Shown here piece by piece: positions 10,741 to 23,810 of a DNA stretch of 64,000 bases. Location of the stretch: NCBI GenBank assembly GCA_958299035.1, contig CATQJL010000001.1:83267071-83331070 (forward strand), read 5' to 3'. The stretch's first letter is position 1. Each line of letters starts with the position of its first letter. The notes beneath the pieces are model-generated. The model was not told the origin of the DNA and did no database searches. It was given only the letters and a program-made list of their open reading frames with translations. The position numbers and the translations under genes are program-made. This stretch comes from Cylicocyclus nassatus (Eukaryota; Nematoda; Chromadorea; Rhabditida; Strongylidae).

Positions 10741-11879
10741 AAATTTCTGTTCGTTACAACTATATAGCGATACCGTAATAGCGAGTGACATGGATTCCGG
10801 TCGTAACAACATTCTTTGTGGCCCGATATTCAATGGGCGAGACTTTCGGAACGGGGTGCGATAAAGGGAGGGCAATCTGTGGTACAGCCGTGTGTAAGAG
10901 TCGTGTTGTACCCCACCAATCCTCTCACGGGCGATATGAAAATGTGAAAGCAGGGCCCAATAAACCTGACATAGTCGGTTTATTAGGAGCGAGTCTGATA
11001 CCAGCATTGTTCTCACTTGTCTTTTCTCTCAGAAGATACGTAATTGAGTTTTCAGGCAGAAGCAGATCTTCCCGCATATGGCGAGCGTGTGCAAATCAAT
11101 GTTGGTGGAACAATTTTTGAGACATATCTTTCTACTCTTACAAGATTTGATAATAGTGTAAGTGTCGCCTAGTACTGCTTCTACACTTTTTTCATTTGAT
11201 CTCAAAAGGTGCTCTCGGTCATGGTTGCTAGTCGTTGGCGAAATCAGAAAGAAATTTTTGTGGACAGGAATCCAAAGCATTTTGCGAGAGTAAGATCAAT
11301 TTCGCTTTCTCACAATCAAGTTTCCAAAACATTATTTTAGGTTCTGGATTATCTACGAGGCAGCAAAAATTTTGCACCTCCTCCAGATGACGAAGCTCGG
11401 AAAGAGCTTCGAGAAGAGGCTGAGGTGAGATCGACAAAAAGCTAACCTCGTTTTCTACAGAATTTAGTTTTATAACCTGCCTGAACTCGCTGAAATGTGC
11501 TCACCCGATGTTTTCCGTGTGGGAGACAGTGTGAAGTGGAAGCAAAGTGTTGTCGAAGGTTTCTGCCAGTTCTTCGTAACGTACTGGTATGTACTGCTCA
11601 ACAGAATTTGATGTTTAAACTACCTCTTCTAAAACAGATACCCTTTCAGGATTCTAAAAGATCATTGCGTTCAATGCCCCGTCTGTGGCGTTATCTCTGC
11701 AAAATGTCGCTATATTGGTCGAAACAGTGGATATACTGGTTTTTTTTTTTGAGGACTATGTATATTTACTACATGTAAAGCAACATGTGTCATCGGCCAG
11801 AGGTACCATTCTTTCTGTAAGTTATGTAGTACTAGCGACCCTACGGGTCGCTAGCAAGTGGGTCGGAGCAACTATAATA

Positions 11880-13359
11880 CAGTGCCGGACAAAATTATAG
11901 GTTCACACTAAAAAATGCCATACTCACTCTGTTGTCAATATTTACCAGCCTACTATCAGTCATCATAAGGGTCTCGTTTTCGTATGGTTACTCAAGAAAA
12001 AATCAAAAATTTTGAAAAAAGCAGAATTATAGGTCCACCTGGAGTTTTTACTGGTTAAAGCACTTTTTAGTTTTCGAACTTTTTTTAGGTATGTACACAT
12101 TCAAAAGTGTTGGACATTTGCTTTAGTCAAGTTGTGTCATACCTCCAAAAGGACTGTATCTGCTTTTTTTGCCCTGAAAATGCTTTCACATTGCTCTAAA
12201 AACCTGCGTTGACTAAGAAATTTTGCAGTTTCTCAACTGGATGGGAAGCGACGAGGTTTCGTCCACCTTCTGGATGCTTTTTGACGTGAGCATTAAGGAA
12301 AAAGTCTGACTTTTTACTACCGACACAAATCCGACATCGATATTACTGCAATCCTGAGCTCAAATTTCTGCCTTCAAACTTCATTTGAGATGTCCTCAGA
12401 AGCACTAACTAAAGTAAAGGCATTGTTTCTACGAAGAGGAGTTATTTCATGGTTACAACTTTGTAGAGATCCTAGCACTCATATATAGTTACTAAAATCA
12501 CCCTGCAGAAACTGGATGCGAGAAGCACCAAAGCTTTGTGGCTTCGATAAAATTTTCCAGGAGAATCTTGTGCTAACGTACAATACAAGGTGTATCCGCT
12601 ATCCAGTAAAGAAATCACTGTCAAAAATCTAGGTGAGGTAGCACTTGGCAAGCTATTTTGAAAGTGAGTAACACCATCATTACGCTGCACAACTCGAGTT
12701 CCGAAAAAGAAACGAAGGGGAGGTTTGTGATAAATTGTGAGTATGGCGTACACTTTTCTTTTGTGTAAAAAATGTTTTTACAATATTGTGAGGTTATAAT
12801 GATAACGCATAAAGGGTTTTAGGGCAGAAACTGAGGCTTAGGCTTCCGATTAAGTCGATGTCGGATTTGATTCAGCACCAAAAAGTCAGATTTTTTCCTC
12901 AGTGATCACGTCGAAAAGCATCTAGAAGGGACCGTCGCTTCCGATCCAGCTGAGAAACTGCAGAATTTCTTGCTCAACGCAAATTTCTAAAGCAAAATAC
13001 GTGTGAAAGCATTTTCAAGGCAAAAAAGGAGATAATCAGTCCTTTTGGAGGTGTGCCACAGCTTGACTAAGGCAACTATTCAACGCTTTTGAATGCGCAC
13101 ACACCTAAAAATTCGGAAGCTAAGAAGTGTTTCAATCAGTAAAAACTTCAGATGGACTTGTAATTTTGACCAGCCTTCAAGCCTGCTTCTTTTCAAAAAT
13201 TTTGACTTTTTTCTTAAATAACCATACGAAAACGAGACCGTTTGATGACTGATATTAAGCTGGTAAACACACGACTGTACCAAATTTTGGAATATTTTAT
13301 TGAGAACAAAGTGAGTTATGGCATTTTTTAAAGTGGACCTATGATTTTGTCCAGCACTG
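11880..13359. mobile_element. Tc1-like foldback element
   Basis: The ends read CAGTGC(C/T)GGACAAAAT(T/C)ATAGG in inverted orientation and are flanked by TA on both sides (11878-11879 and 13360-13361), as expected of Tc1-type elements. The inverted similarity extends some 500 bp inwards from each end, including the words TCGTTTTCGTATGGTTA and CCTCCAAAAGGACTG. The centre (about 12390-12840) holds no transposase that I can read, so this is a non-autonomous copy. It sits within the left edge of the minisatellite, since GCTAGC-type units occur at 11833-11870 and again from 13567. Confidence 0.8.
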
Positions 13360-13566
13360 TATCAGGTTTATTAGTGATTACAATCGTTTCTACACACACA
13401 TTGCTTCTTTTCTGAAAATATATTTGTAAAAAACATTTTAAAAAAGGGAACTACTCGAGTAGCGATAAACTTCACAAATCATTCAGAAAGCCCTACCATT
13501 TCGGAAGCTTTGCCACAATCATGCGAGATTATGGGAAAATTTTTCAATTACCATGCTTTCTCTGCA
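13360..13566. other. Unique spacer between the Tc1-like element and the array
   Basis: AT-rich, with no repeat unit of the array and no coding frame. It may be original flank of the array. Confidence 0.4.
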
Positions 13567-16500
13567 GATAGCCACCCTATGGGTCGCTAGCAAGTGAGTA
13601 TGGCAAGTTCTAGCGCCTAGGTGACTCTACAGGTTGCCACTGAGAAGGGCAAATAATTTGTTGTGCCCAGTTTCCTTACATGTCGCTAGCAGGTGGGTAG
13701 GGCAGATAATTTGTAGCTTGTGTAACTCTACGGGCCGCCAGCAAGTGGGGGCAGATAATTTGTAGCGCCCGTGACCCTAAGGGTCGTTAGCAGGTGGGTT
13801 AAGTAGATGATATGTAGTGCCTAGATTCCTTAAGGGTCACCATCAAATGAGAGCAAATAATTTGTAGTGCCCAGATTCCTTACATGTCGCTAGCAGGTGG
13901 GTAGGGCAGATAATTTGTGGTGTCCAGTGTCCCTACGTATTGCTAGCAAGTGGGAGCAGATATTTTGTAGATATTTAGGAGAGCCTAGATTCTTTACATA
14001 TAGCTAGCAGGCGAGTAGGCAGATAATTTGTAGCCTGAGTGACCCGATCGCTAGCAAGTGGAAGCCGATATTTTGTAGCACTCAGTGACCCCCCGGATCT
14101 CTAGCAGTGTGGGCATATAATTTTTGGTGCCCAGTGACCCTACGGATCGTTAGCATGGGGCAGATAAGATATTGTGTAGCACCCAGGTGACCCTACTGAT
14201 AGCTAGTAAGCGGATAGGGTAGATAATTTGTAGCCTGAGTGACCCTACGGATCGTTACCATGGGACAGATATTGTGTAGCACCCAGGTGACCCTACTGAT
14301 AGCTAGTAAGCGGATAGGGTAGATAATTTGTAGCCTGAGTGACCCTACGGATCGCTAGCAAGTGGGAGCAGATAACTTTTGGTGCCCAGTGACCCTACGG
14401 ATCGCTAGCATGGGGCAGATATTGTGTAGCACCCAGGTGATACTACTCATAGCTAGCAAGCGGATAGGGTAGATAATTTGTAGCCTGAGTGACCCTACGG
14501 TTCGCTAGCAAGGGGGAGCAGTTATTTTGGAGCGCCTAGATTCCTTACATAAAGCTAGCAGGATGGTAGGGCAGATAATTTGTAGCCTGAGTGACCCTAC
14601 GGAACGCTAGCAAGTGGAAGCAGATAACTTTTGGTGCCCAGTGACCCTACGGATCGCTAGCATGGGCAGACATAGTGTAGCACCCAGGTGACACTGCTCA
14701 TAGCTAGCAAGCGGATAGGGTAGATAATTTGTAGCCTGAGTGACCCTACGGATCGCTAGCAAGTGGGAGCAGATAGCTTTTGGTGCCCAGTGACCCTATG
14801 GATCGCTAACATGGGGCAGATATTGTGTAGCACCCAGGTGATACTACTGATAGCTAGCAAGCGGATAGGGTAGATAATTTGTAGCCTGAGTGACCGTACG
14901 GATCGCTAGCAAGTGGGAGCGGTTATTTTGGAGCGCCTAGATTCCTTACATATAGCTAGCAGGAAAGTAGGGCAGATAATTTGTAGCCTGAGTGACCCTA
15001 CGGATCGCTAGCAAGTGGGAGCAGACAACATTTGGTGCCCAGTGACCCTACGGATCGCTAGCATGGGGCAGATATTGTGTAGCACCCAGGTGACACTACT
15101 CATAGCTAGCAAGCGGATAGGGTAGATAATTTGTAGCCTGAGTGACCGTACGGATCGCTAGCAAGTGGGAGCAGTTATTTTGGAACGCCTAGATTCCTTA
15201 CATATAGCTAGCAGGAAAGTAGGGCAGATAATTTGTAGCCTGAGTGACCCTACGGATCGCTAGCAAGTGGGAGCAGATAACTTTTGGTGCCCAGTGACCC
15301 TATGGATCGCTAACATGGGGCAGATATTGTGTAGCACCCAGGTGATACTACTGATAGCTAGCAAGCGGATAGGGTAGATAATTTGTAGCCTGAGTGACCC
15401 TACGGATCGCTAGCAAGTGGGAGCGGTTATTTTGGAGCGCCTAGATTCCTTACATATAGCTAGCAGGAAAGTAGGGCAGATAATTTGTAGCCTGAGTGAC
15501 CCTACGGATCGCTAGCAAGTGGGAGCGGTTATTTTGGAGCGCCTAGATTCCTTACATATAGCTAGCAGGAAAGTAGGGTAGATAATTTGTAGCCTGAGTG
15601 ACCCTACGGATCGCTAGCAAGTGGGAGCGGTTATTTTGGAGCGCCTAGATTCCTTACATATAGCTAGCAGGAAAGTAGGGCAGATAATTTGTAGCCTGAG
15701 TGACCCTACGGATCGCTAGCAAGTGGGAGCAGACAACATTTGGTGCCCAGTGACCCTACGGATCGCTAGCATGGGGCAGATATTGTATAGCACCCAGGTG
15801 ACACTACTCATAGCTAGCAAGCGGATAGGGTAGATAATTTGTAGCCTGAGTGACCGTACGGATCGCTAGCAAGTGGGAGCGGTTATTTTGGAGCGCCTAG
15901 ATTCCTTACATATAGCTAGCAGGAAAGTAGGGCAGATAATTTGTAGCCTGAGTGACCCTACGGATCGCTAGCATAGGGCAGATATTGTGTAGCACCCAGG
16001 TGACACTACTCATAGCTAGCAAGCGGATAGGGCAGATAATTTGTAGCCTGAGTGACCCTACGGATCGCTAGCAAGTGGGAGCAGATAGCTTTTGGTGCCC
16101 AGTGACCCTATGGATCGCTAACATGGGGCAGATATTGTGTAGCACCCAGGTGATACTACTGATAGCTAGCAAGCGGATAGGGTAGATAATTTGTAGCCTG
16201 AGTGACCCTACGGATCGCTAGCAAGTGGGAGCGGTTATTTTGGAGCGCCTAGATTCCTTACATATAGCTAGCAGGAAAGTAGGGCAGATAATTTGTAGCC
16301 TGAGTGACCCTACGGATCGCTAGCAAGTGGGAGCAGACAACATTTGGTGCCCAGTGACCCTACGGATCGCTAGCAAGTGGGAGCAGACAACATTTGGTGC
16401 CCAGTGACCCTACGGATCGCTAGCATGGGGCAGATATTGTGTAGCACCCAGGTGACACTACTCATAGCTAGCAAGCGGATAGGGTAGATAATTTGTAGCC

Positions 16501-19500
16501 TGAGTGACCCTACGGATCGCTAGCAAGTGGGAGCGGTTATTTTGGAGCGCCTAGATTCCTTACATATAGCTAGCAGGAAAGTAGGGCAGATAATTTGTAG
16601 CCTGAGTGACCCTACGGATCGCTAGCAAGTGGGAGCAGACAACATTTGGTGCCCAGTTACCCTACGGATCGCTAGCATGGGGCAGATATTGTGTAGCACC
16701 CAGGTGACACTACTCATAGCTAGCAAGCGGATAGGGTAGATAATTTGTAGCCTGAGTGACCGTACGGATCGCTAGCAAGTGGGAGCAGTTATTTTGGAAC
16801 GCCTAGATTCCTTACATATAGCTAGCAGGAAAGTAGGGCAGATAATTTGTAGCCTGAGTGACCCTACGCATCGCTAGCAAGTGGGAGCAGATAACTTTTG
16901 GTGCCCAGTGACCCTATGGATCGCTAACATGGGGCAGATAATGTGTAGCACCCAGGTGATACTACTGATAGCTAGCAAGCGGATAGGGTAGATAATTTGT
17001 AGCCTGAGTGACCCTACGGATCGCTAGCAAGTGAGAGCGGTTATTTTGGAGCGCCTAGATTCCTTACATATAGCTAGCAGGAAAGTAGGGCAGATAATTT
17101 GTAGCCTGAGTGACCCTACGGATCGCTAGCAAGTGGGAGCAGACAACATTTGGTGCCCAGTGACCCTACGGATCGCTAGCATAGGGCAGATATTGTGTAG
17201 CACCCAGGTGACACTACTCATAGCTAGCAAGCGGATAGGGCAGATAATTTGTAGCCTGAGTGACCCTACGGATCGCTAGCAAGTGGGAGCAGATAACTTT
17301 TGGTGCCCAGTGACCCTATGGATCGCTAAATGGGGCAGATAGTGTAGCACCCAGGTGATACTACTGATAGCTAGCAAGCGGATAGGGTAGATAATTTGTA
17401 GCCTGAGTGACCCTACGGATCGCTAGCAAGTGGGAGCGGTTATTTTGGAGCGCCTAGATTCCTTACATATAGCTAGCAGGAAAGTAGGGCAGATAATTTG
17501 TAGCCTGAGTGACCCTACGGATCGCTAGCAAGTGGGAGCAGATAACTTTTGGTGCCCAGTGACCCTATGGATCGCTAAATGGGGCAGATATTGTGTAGCA
17601 CCCAGGTGATACTACTGATAGCTAGCAAGCGGATAGGGTAGATAATTTGTAGCCTGAGTGACCCTACGGATCGCTAGCAAGTGGGAGCGGTTATTTTGGA
17701 GCGCCTAGATTCCTTACATATAGCTAGCAGGAAAGTAGGGCAGATAATTTGTAGCCTGAGTGACCCTACGGATCGCTAGCAAGTGGGAGCAGACAACATT
17801 TGGTGCCCAGTGACCCTACGGATCGCTAGCATGGGGCAGATATTGTGTAGCACCCAGGTGACACTACTCATAGCTAGCAAGCGGATAGGGTAGATAATTT
17901 GTAGCCTGAGTGACCCTACGGATCGCTAGCAAGTGGGAGCGGTTATTTTGGAGCGCCTAGATTCCTTACATATAGCTAGCAGGAAAGTAGGGCAGATAAT
18001 TTGTAGCCTGAGTGACCCTACGGATCGCTAGCAAGTGGGAGCAGATAACTTTTGGTGCCCAGTGACCCTATGGATCGCTAAATGGGGCAGATATTGTGTA
18101 GCACCCAGGTGATACTACTGATAGCTAGCAAGCGGATAGGGTAGATAATTTGTAGCCTGAGTGACCCTACGGATCGCTAGCAAGTGGGAGCGGTTATTAT
18201 GGAGCGCCTAGATTCCTTACATATAGCTAGCAGGAAAGTAGGGCAGATAATTTGTAGCCTGAGTGACCCTACGGATCGCTAGCAAGTGGGAGCAGACAAC
18301 ATTTGGTGCCCAGTGACCCTACGGATCGCTAGCATGGGGCAGATATTGTGTAGCACCCAGGTGACACTACTCATAGCTAGCAAGCGGATAGGGTAGATAA
18401 TTTGTAGCCTGAGTGACCGTACGGATCGCTAGCAAGTGGGAGCAGTTATTTTGGAACGCCTAGATTCCTTACATATAGCTAGCAGGAAAGTAGGGCAGAT
18501 AATTTGTAGCCTGAGTGACCCTACGGATCGCTAGCAAGTGGGAGCAGACAACATTTGGTGCCCAGTGACCCTACGGATCGCTAGCATAGGGCAGATATTG
18601 TGTAGCACCCAGGTGACACTACTCATAGCTAGCAAGCGGATAGGGCAGATAATTTGTAGCCTGAGTGACCCTACGGATCGCTAGCAAGTGGGAGCAGATA
18701 ACTTTTGGTGCCCAGTGACCCTATGGATCGCTAAATGGGGCAGATAGTGTAGCACCCAGGTGATACTACTGATAGCTAGCAAGCGGATAGGGTAGATAAT
18801 TTGTAGCCTGAGTGACCCTACGGATCGCTAGCAAGTGGGAGCGGTTATTTTGGAGCGCCTAGATTCCTTACATATAGCTAGCAGGAAAGTAGGGCAGATA
18901 ATTTGTAGCCTGAGTGACCCTACGGATCGCTAGCAAGTGGGAGCAGACAACATTTGGTGCCCAGTGACCCTACGGATCGCTAGCATGGGGCAGATATTGT
19001 GTAGCACCCAGGTGACACTACTCATAGCTAGCAAGCGGATAGGGTAGATAATTTGTAGCCTGAGTGACCGTACGGATCGCTAGCAAGCGGGAGCAGTTAT
19101 TTTGGAACGCCTAGATTCCTTACATATAGCTAGCAGGAAAGTAGGGCAGATAATTTGTAGCCTGAGTGACCCTACGGATCGCTAGCAAGTGGGAGCAGAT
19201 AACTTTTGGTGCCCAGTGACCCTATGGATCGCTAAATGGGGCAGATATTGTGTAGCACCCAGGTGATACTACTGATAGCTAGCAAGCGGATAGGGTAGAT
19301 AATTTGTAGCCTGAGTGACCCTACGGATCGCTAGCAAGTGGGAGCGGTTATTTTGGAGCGCCTAGATTCCTTACATATAGCTAGCAGGAAAGTAGGGCAG
19401 ATAATTTGTAGCCTGAGTGACCCTACGGATCGCTAGCAAGTGGGAGCAGACAACATTTGGTGCCCAGTGACCCTACGGATCGCTAGCATGGGGCAGATAT

Positions 19501-22500
19501 TGTGTAGCACCCAGGTGACACTACTCATAGCTAGCAAGCGGATAGGGTAGATAATTTGTAGCCTGAGTGACCCTACGGATCGCTAGCAAGTGGGAGCGGT
19601 TATTTTGGAGCGCCTAGATTCCTTACATATAGCTAGCAGGAAAGTAGGGCAGATAATTTGTAGCCTGAGTGACCCTACGGATCGCTAGCAAGTGGGAGCA
19701 GATAACTTTTGGTGCCCAGTGACCCTATGGATCGCTAAATGGGGCAGATATTGTGTAGCACCCAGGTGATACTACTGATAGCTAGCAAGCGGATAGGGTA
19801 GATAATTTGTAGCCTGAGTGACCCTACGGATCGCTAGCAAGTGGGAGCGGTTATTTTGGAGCGCCTAGATTCCTTACATATAGCTAGCAGGAAAGTAGGG
19901 CAGATAATTTGTAGCCTGAGTGACCCTACGGATCGCTAGCAAGTGGGAGCAGACAACATTTGGTGCCCAGTGACCCTACGGATCGCTAGCATGGGGCAGA
20001 TATTGTGTAGCACCCAGGTGACACTACTCATAGCTAGCAAGCGGATAGGGTAGATAATTTGTAGCCTGAGTGACCGTACGGATCGCTAGCAAGTGGGAGC
20101 AGTTATTTTGGAACGCCTAGATTCCTTACATATAGCTAGCAGGAAAGTAGGGCAGATAATTTGTAGCCTGAGTGACCCTACGCATCGCTAGCAAGTGGGA
20201 GCAGATAACTTTTGGTGCCCAGTGACCCTATGGATCGCTAACATGGGGCAGATAATGTGTAGCACCCAGGTGATACTACTGATAGCTAGCAAGCGGATAG
20301 GGTAGATAATTTGTAGCCTGAGTGACCCTACGGATCGCTAGCAAGTGGGAGCGGTTATTTTGGAGCGCCTAGATTCCTTACATATAGCTAGCAGGAAAGT
20401 AGGGCAGATAATTTGTAGCCTGAGTGACCCTACGGATCGCTAGCAAGTGGGAGCAGACAACATTTGGTGCCCAGTGACCCTACGGATCGCTAGCATAGGG
20501 CAGATATTGTGTAGCACCCAGGTGACACTACTCATAGCTAGCAAGCGGATAGGGCAGATAATTTGTAGCCTGAGTGACCCTACGGATCGCTAGCAAGTGG
20601 GAGCAGATAACTTTTGGTGCCCAGTGACCCTATGGATCGCTAAATGGGGCAGATAGTGTAGCACCCAGGTGATACTACTGATAGCTAGCAAGCGGATAGG
20701 GTAGATAATTTGTAGCCTGAGTGACCCTACGGATCGCTAGCAAGTGGGAGCGGTTATTTTGGAGCGCCTAGATTCCTTACATATAGCTAGCAGGAAAGTA
20801 GGGCAGATAATTTGTAGCCTGAGTGACCCTACGGATCGCTAGCAAGTGGGAGCAGACAACATTTGGTGCCCAGTGACCCTACGGATCGCTAGCATGGGGC
20901 AGATATTGTGTAGCACCCAGGTGACACTACTCATAGCTAGCAAGCGGATAGGGTAGATAATTTGTAGCCTGAGTGACCGTACGGATCGCTAGCAAGTGGG
21001 AGCAGTTATTTTGGAACGCCTAGATTCCTTACATATAGCTAGCAGGAAAGTAGGGCAGATAATTTGTAGCCTGAGTGACCCTACGGATCGCTAGCAAGTG
21101 GGAGCAGATAACTTTTGGTGCCCAGTGACCCTATGGATCGCTAAATGGGGCAGATATTGTGTAGCACCCAGGTGATACTACTGATAGCTAGCAAGCGGAT
21201 AGGGTAGATAATTTGTAGCCTGAGTGACCCTACGGATCGCTAGCAAGTGGGAGCGGTTATTTTGGAGCGCCTAGATTCCTTACATATAGCTAGCAGGAAA
21301 GTAGGGCAGATAATTTGTAGCCTGAGTGACCCTACGGATCGCTAGCAAGTGGGAGCAGACAACATTTGGTGCCCAGTGACCCTACGGATCGCTAGCATGG
21401 GGCAGATATTGTGTAGCACCCAGGTGACACTACTCATAGCTAGCAAGCGGATAGGGTAGATAATTTGTAGCCTGAGTGACCGTACGGATCGCTAGCAAGT
21501 GGGAGCAGTTATTTTGGAACGCCTAGATTCCTTACATATAGCTAGCAGGAAAGTAGGGCAGATAATTTGTAGCCTGAGTGACCCTACGGATCGCTAGCAA
21601 GTGGGAGCAGATAACTTTTGGTGCCCAGTGACCCTATGGATCGCTAACATGGGGCAGATAATGTGTAGCACCCAGGTGATACTACTGATAGCTAGCAAGC
21701 GGATAGGGTAGATAATTTGTAGCCTGAGTGACCCTACGGATCGCTAGCAAGTGGGAGCGGTTATTTTGGAGCGCCTAGATTCCTTACATATAGCTAGCAG
21801 GAAAGTAGGGCAGATAATTTGTAGCCTGAGTGACCCTACGGATCGCTAGCAAGTGGGAGCAGACAACATTTGGTGCCCAGTGACCCTACGGATCGCTAGC
21901 ATAGGGCAGATATTGTGTAGCACCCAGGTGACACTACTCATAGCTAGCAAGCGGATAGGGCAGATAATTTGTAGCCTGAGTGACCCTACGGATCGCTAGC
22001 AAGTGGGAGCAGATAACTTTTGGTGCCCAGTGACCCTATGGATCGCTAAATGGGGCAGATAGTGTAGCACCCAGGTGATACTACTGATAGCTAGCAAGCG
22101 GATAGGGTAGATAATTTGTAGCCTGAGTGACCCTACGGATCGCTAGCAAGTGGGAGCGGTTATTTTGGAGCGCCTAGATTCCTTACATATAGCTAGCAGG
22201 AAAGTAGGGCAGATAATTTGTAGCCTGAGTGACCCTACGGATCGCTAGCAAGTGGGAGCAGACAACATTTGGTGCCCAGTGACCCTACGGATCGCTAGCA
22301 TGGGGCAGATATTGTGTAGCACCCAGGTGACACTACTCATAGCTAGCAAGCGGATAGGGTAGATAATTTGTAGCCTGAGTGACCGTACGGATCGCTAGCA
22401 AGTGGGAGCAGTTATTTTGGAACGCCTAGATTCCTTACATATAGCTAGCAGGAAAGTAGGGCAGATAATTTGTAGCCTGAGTGACCCTACGGATCGCTAG

Positions 22501-23810
22501 CAAGTGGGAGCAGATAACTTTTGGTGCCCAGTGACCCTATGGATCGCTAACATGGGGCAGATAATGTGTAGCACCCAGGTGATACTACTGATAGCTAGCA
22601 AGCGGATAGGGTAGATAATTTGTAGCCTGAGTGACCCTACGGATCGCTAGCAAGTGGGAGCGGTTATTTTGGAGCGCCTAGATTCCTTACATATAGCTAG
22701 CAGGAAAGTAGGGCAGATAATTTGTAGCCTGAGTGACCCTACGGATCGCTAGCAAGTGGGAGCGGTTATTTTGGAGCGCCTAGATTCCTTACATATAGCT
22801 AGCAGGAAAGTAGGGCAGATAATTTGTAGCCTGAGTGACCCTACGGATCGCTAGCAAGTGGGAGCAGACAACATTTGGTGCCCAGTGACCCTACGGATCG
22901 CTAGCATGGGGCAGATATTGTGTAGCACCCAGGTGACACTACTCATAGCTAGCAAGCGGATAGGGTAGATAATTTGTAGCCTGAGTGACCGTACGGATCG
23001 CTAGCAAGTGGGAGCAGTTATTTTGGAACGCCTAGATTCCTTACATATAGCTAGCAGGAAAGTAGGGCAGATAATTTGTAGCCTGAGTGACCCTACGGAT
23101 CGCTAGCAAGTGGGAGCAGATAACTTTTGGTGCCCAGTGACCCTATGGATCGCTAACATGGGGCAGATAATGTGTAGCACCCAGGTGATACTACTGATAG
23201 CTAGCAAGCGGAATGGTAGATAATTTGTAGCCTGAGTGACCCTACGGATCGCTAGCAAGTGGGAGCGGTTATTTTGGAGCGCCTAGATTCCTTACATATA
23301 GCTAGCAGGAAAGTAGGGCAGATAATTTGTAGCCTGAGTGACCCTACGGATCGCTAGCAAGTGGGAGCAGACAACATTTGGTGCCCAGTGACCCTACGGA
23401 TCGCTAGCATGGGGCAGATATTGTATAGCACCCAGGTGACACTACTCATAGCTAGCAAGCGGATAGGGTAGATAATTTGTAGCCTGAGTGACCGTACGGA
23501 TCGCTAGCAAGTGGGAGCGGTTATTTTGGAGCGCCTAGATTCCTTACATATAGCTAGCAGGAAAGTAGGGCAGATAATTTGTAGCCTGAGTGACCCTACG
23601 GATCGCTAGCATAGGGCAGATATTGTGTAGCACCCAGGTGACACTACTCATAGCTAGCAAGCGGATAGGGCAGATAATTTGTAGCCTGAGTGACCCTACG
23701 GATCGCTAGCAAGTGGGAGCAGACAACTTTTGGTGCCCAGTGACCCTATGGATCGCTAGCAAGTGGAGAGGCACATAATTTGTAATGCCTAGGTGTCCCT
23801 TCGTATCGGT
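13567..23810 (+). repeat. 10-kb minisatellite with higher-order structure
   Basis: Roughly 200 units of 48-52 bp, each usually ending at a GCTAGC site. Five unit types recur in the order a-b-c-d-e: a has AAGCGGATAGGGTAGATAAT, b has GGTTATTTTGGAGCGCC, c has AGGAAAGTAGGGCAGATAAT, d has CAGACAACATTTGGTGCCC or CAGATAACTTTTGGTGCCC, and e has ATGGGGCAGATATTGTGTAG. They make higher-order repeats of about 252 bp, with d and e variants alternating. Longer blocks of about 1.4 and 1.9 kb also repeat, marked by the ATAGGGCAGATATTG variant of e. The first 1 kb is more diverged, as expected of an old array edge. No open frame longer than 60 codons crosses it. It lies wholly in the last intron of gene B. 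Confidence 0.92.

Larger units (their letters stand above)
8881..11055 (+). repeat. Upstream block of gene B, duplicated upstream of gene F
   Basis: From about 8890 to 9545 and again from 10100 to 11055 the sequence is collinear with 52505-53185 and 57130-58388 upstream of gene F. The F side is longer because elements have inserted there. An ATG followed by gtgagt occurs at 8887-8889 and could be a one-codon first exon like that of A/E, but the F copy has lost this donor, so I do not use it. Confidence 0.65.

Noticed and set aside
13567..23810. CRISPR array
   Set aside because: Units are contiguous and there are no unique spacers between constant repeats. The genome is eukaryotic with spliced genes. 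It is a minisatellite.
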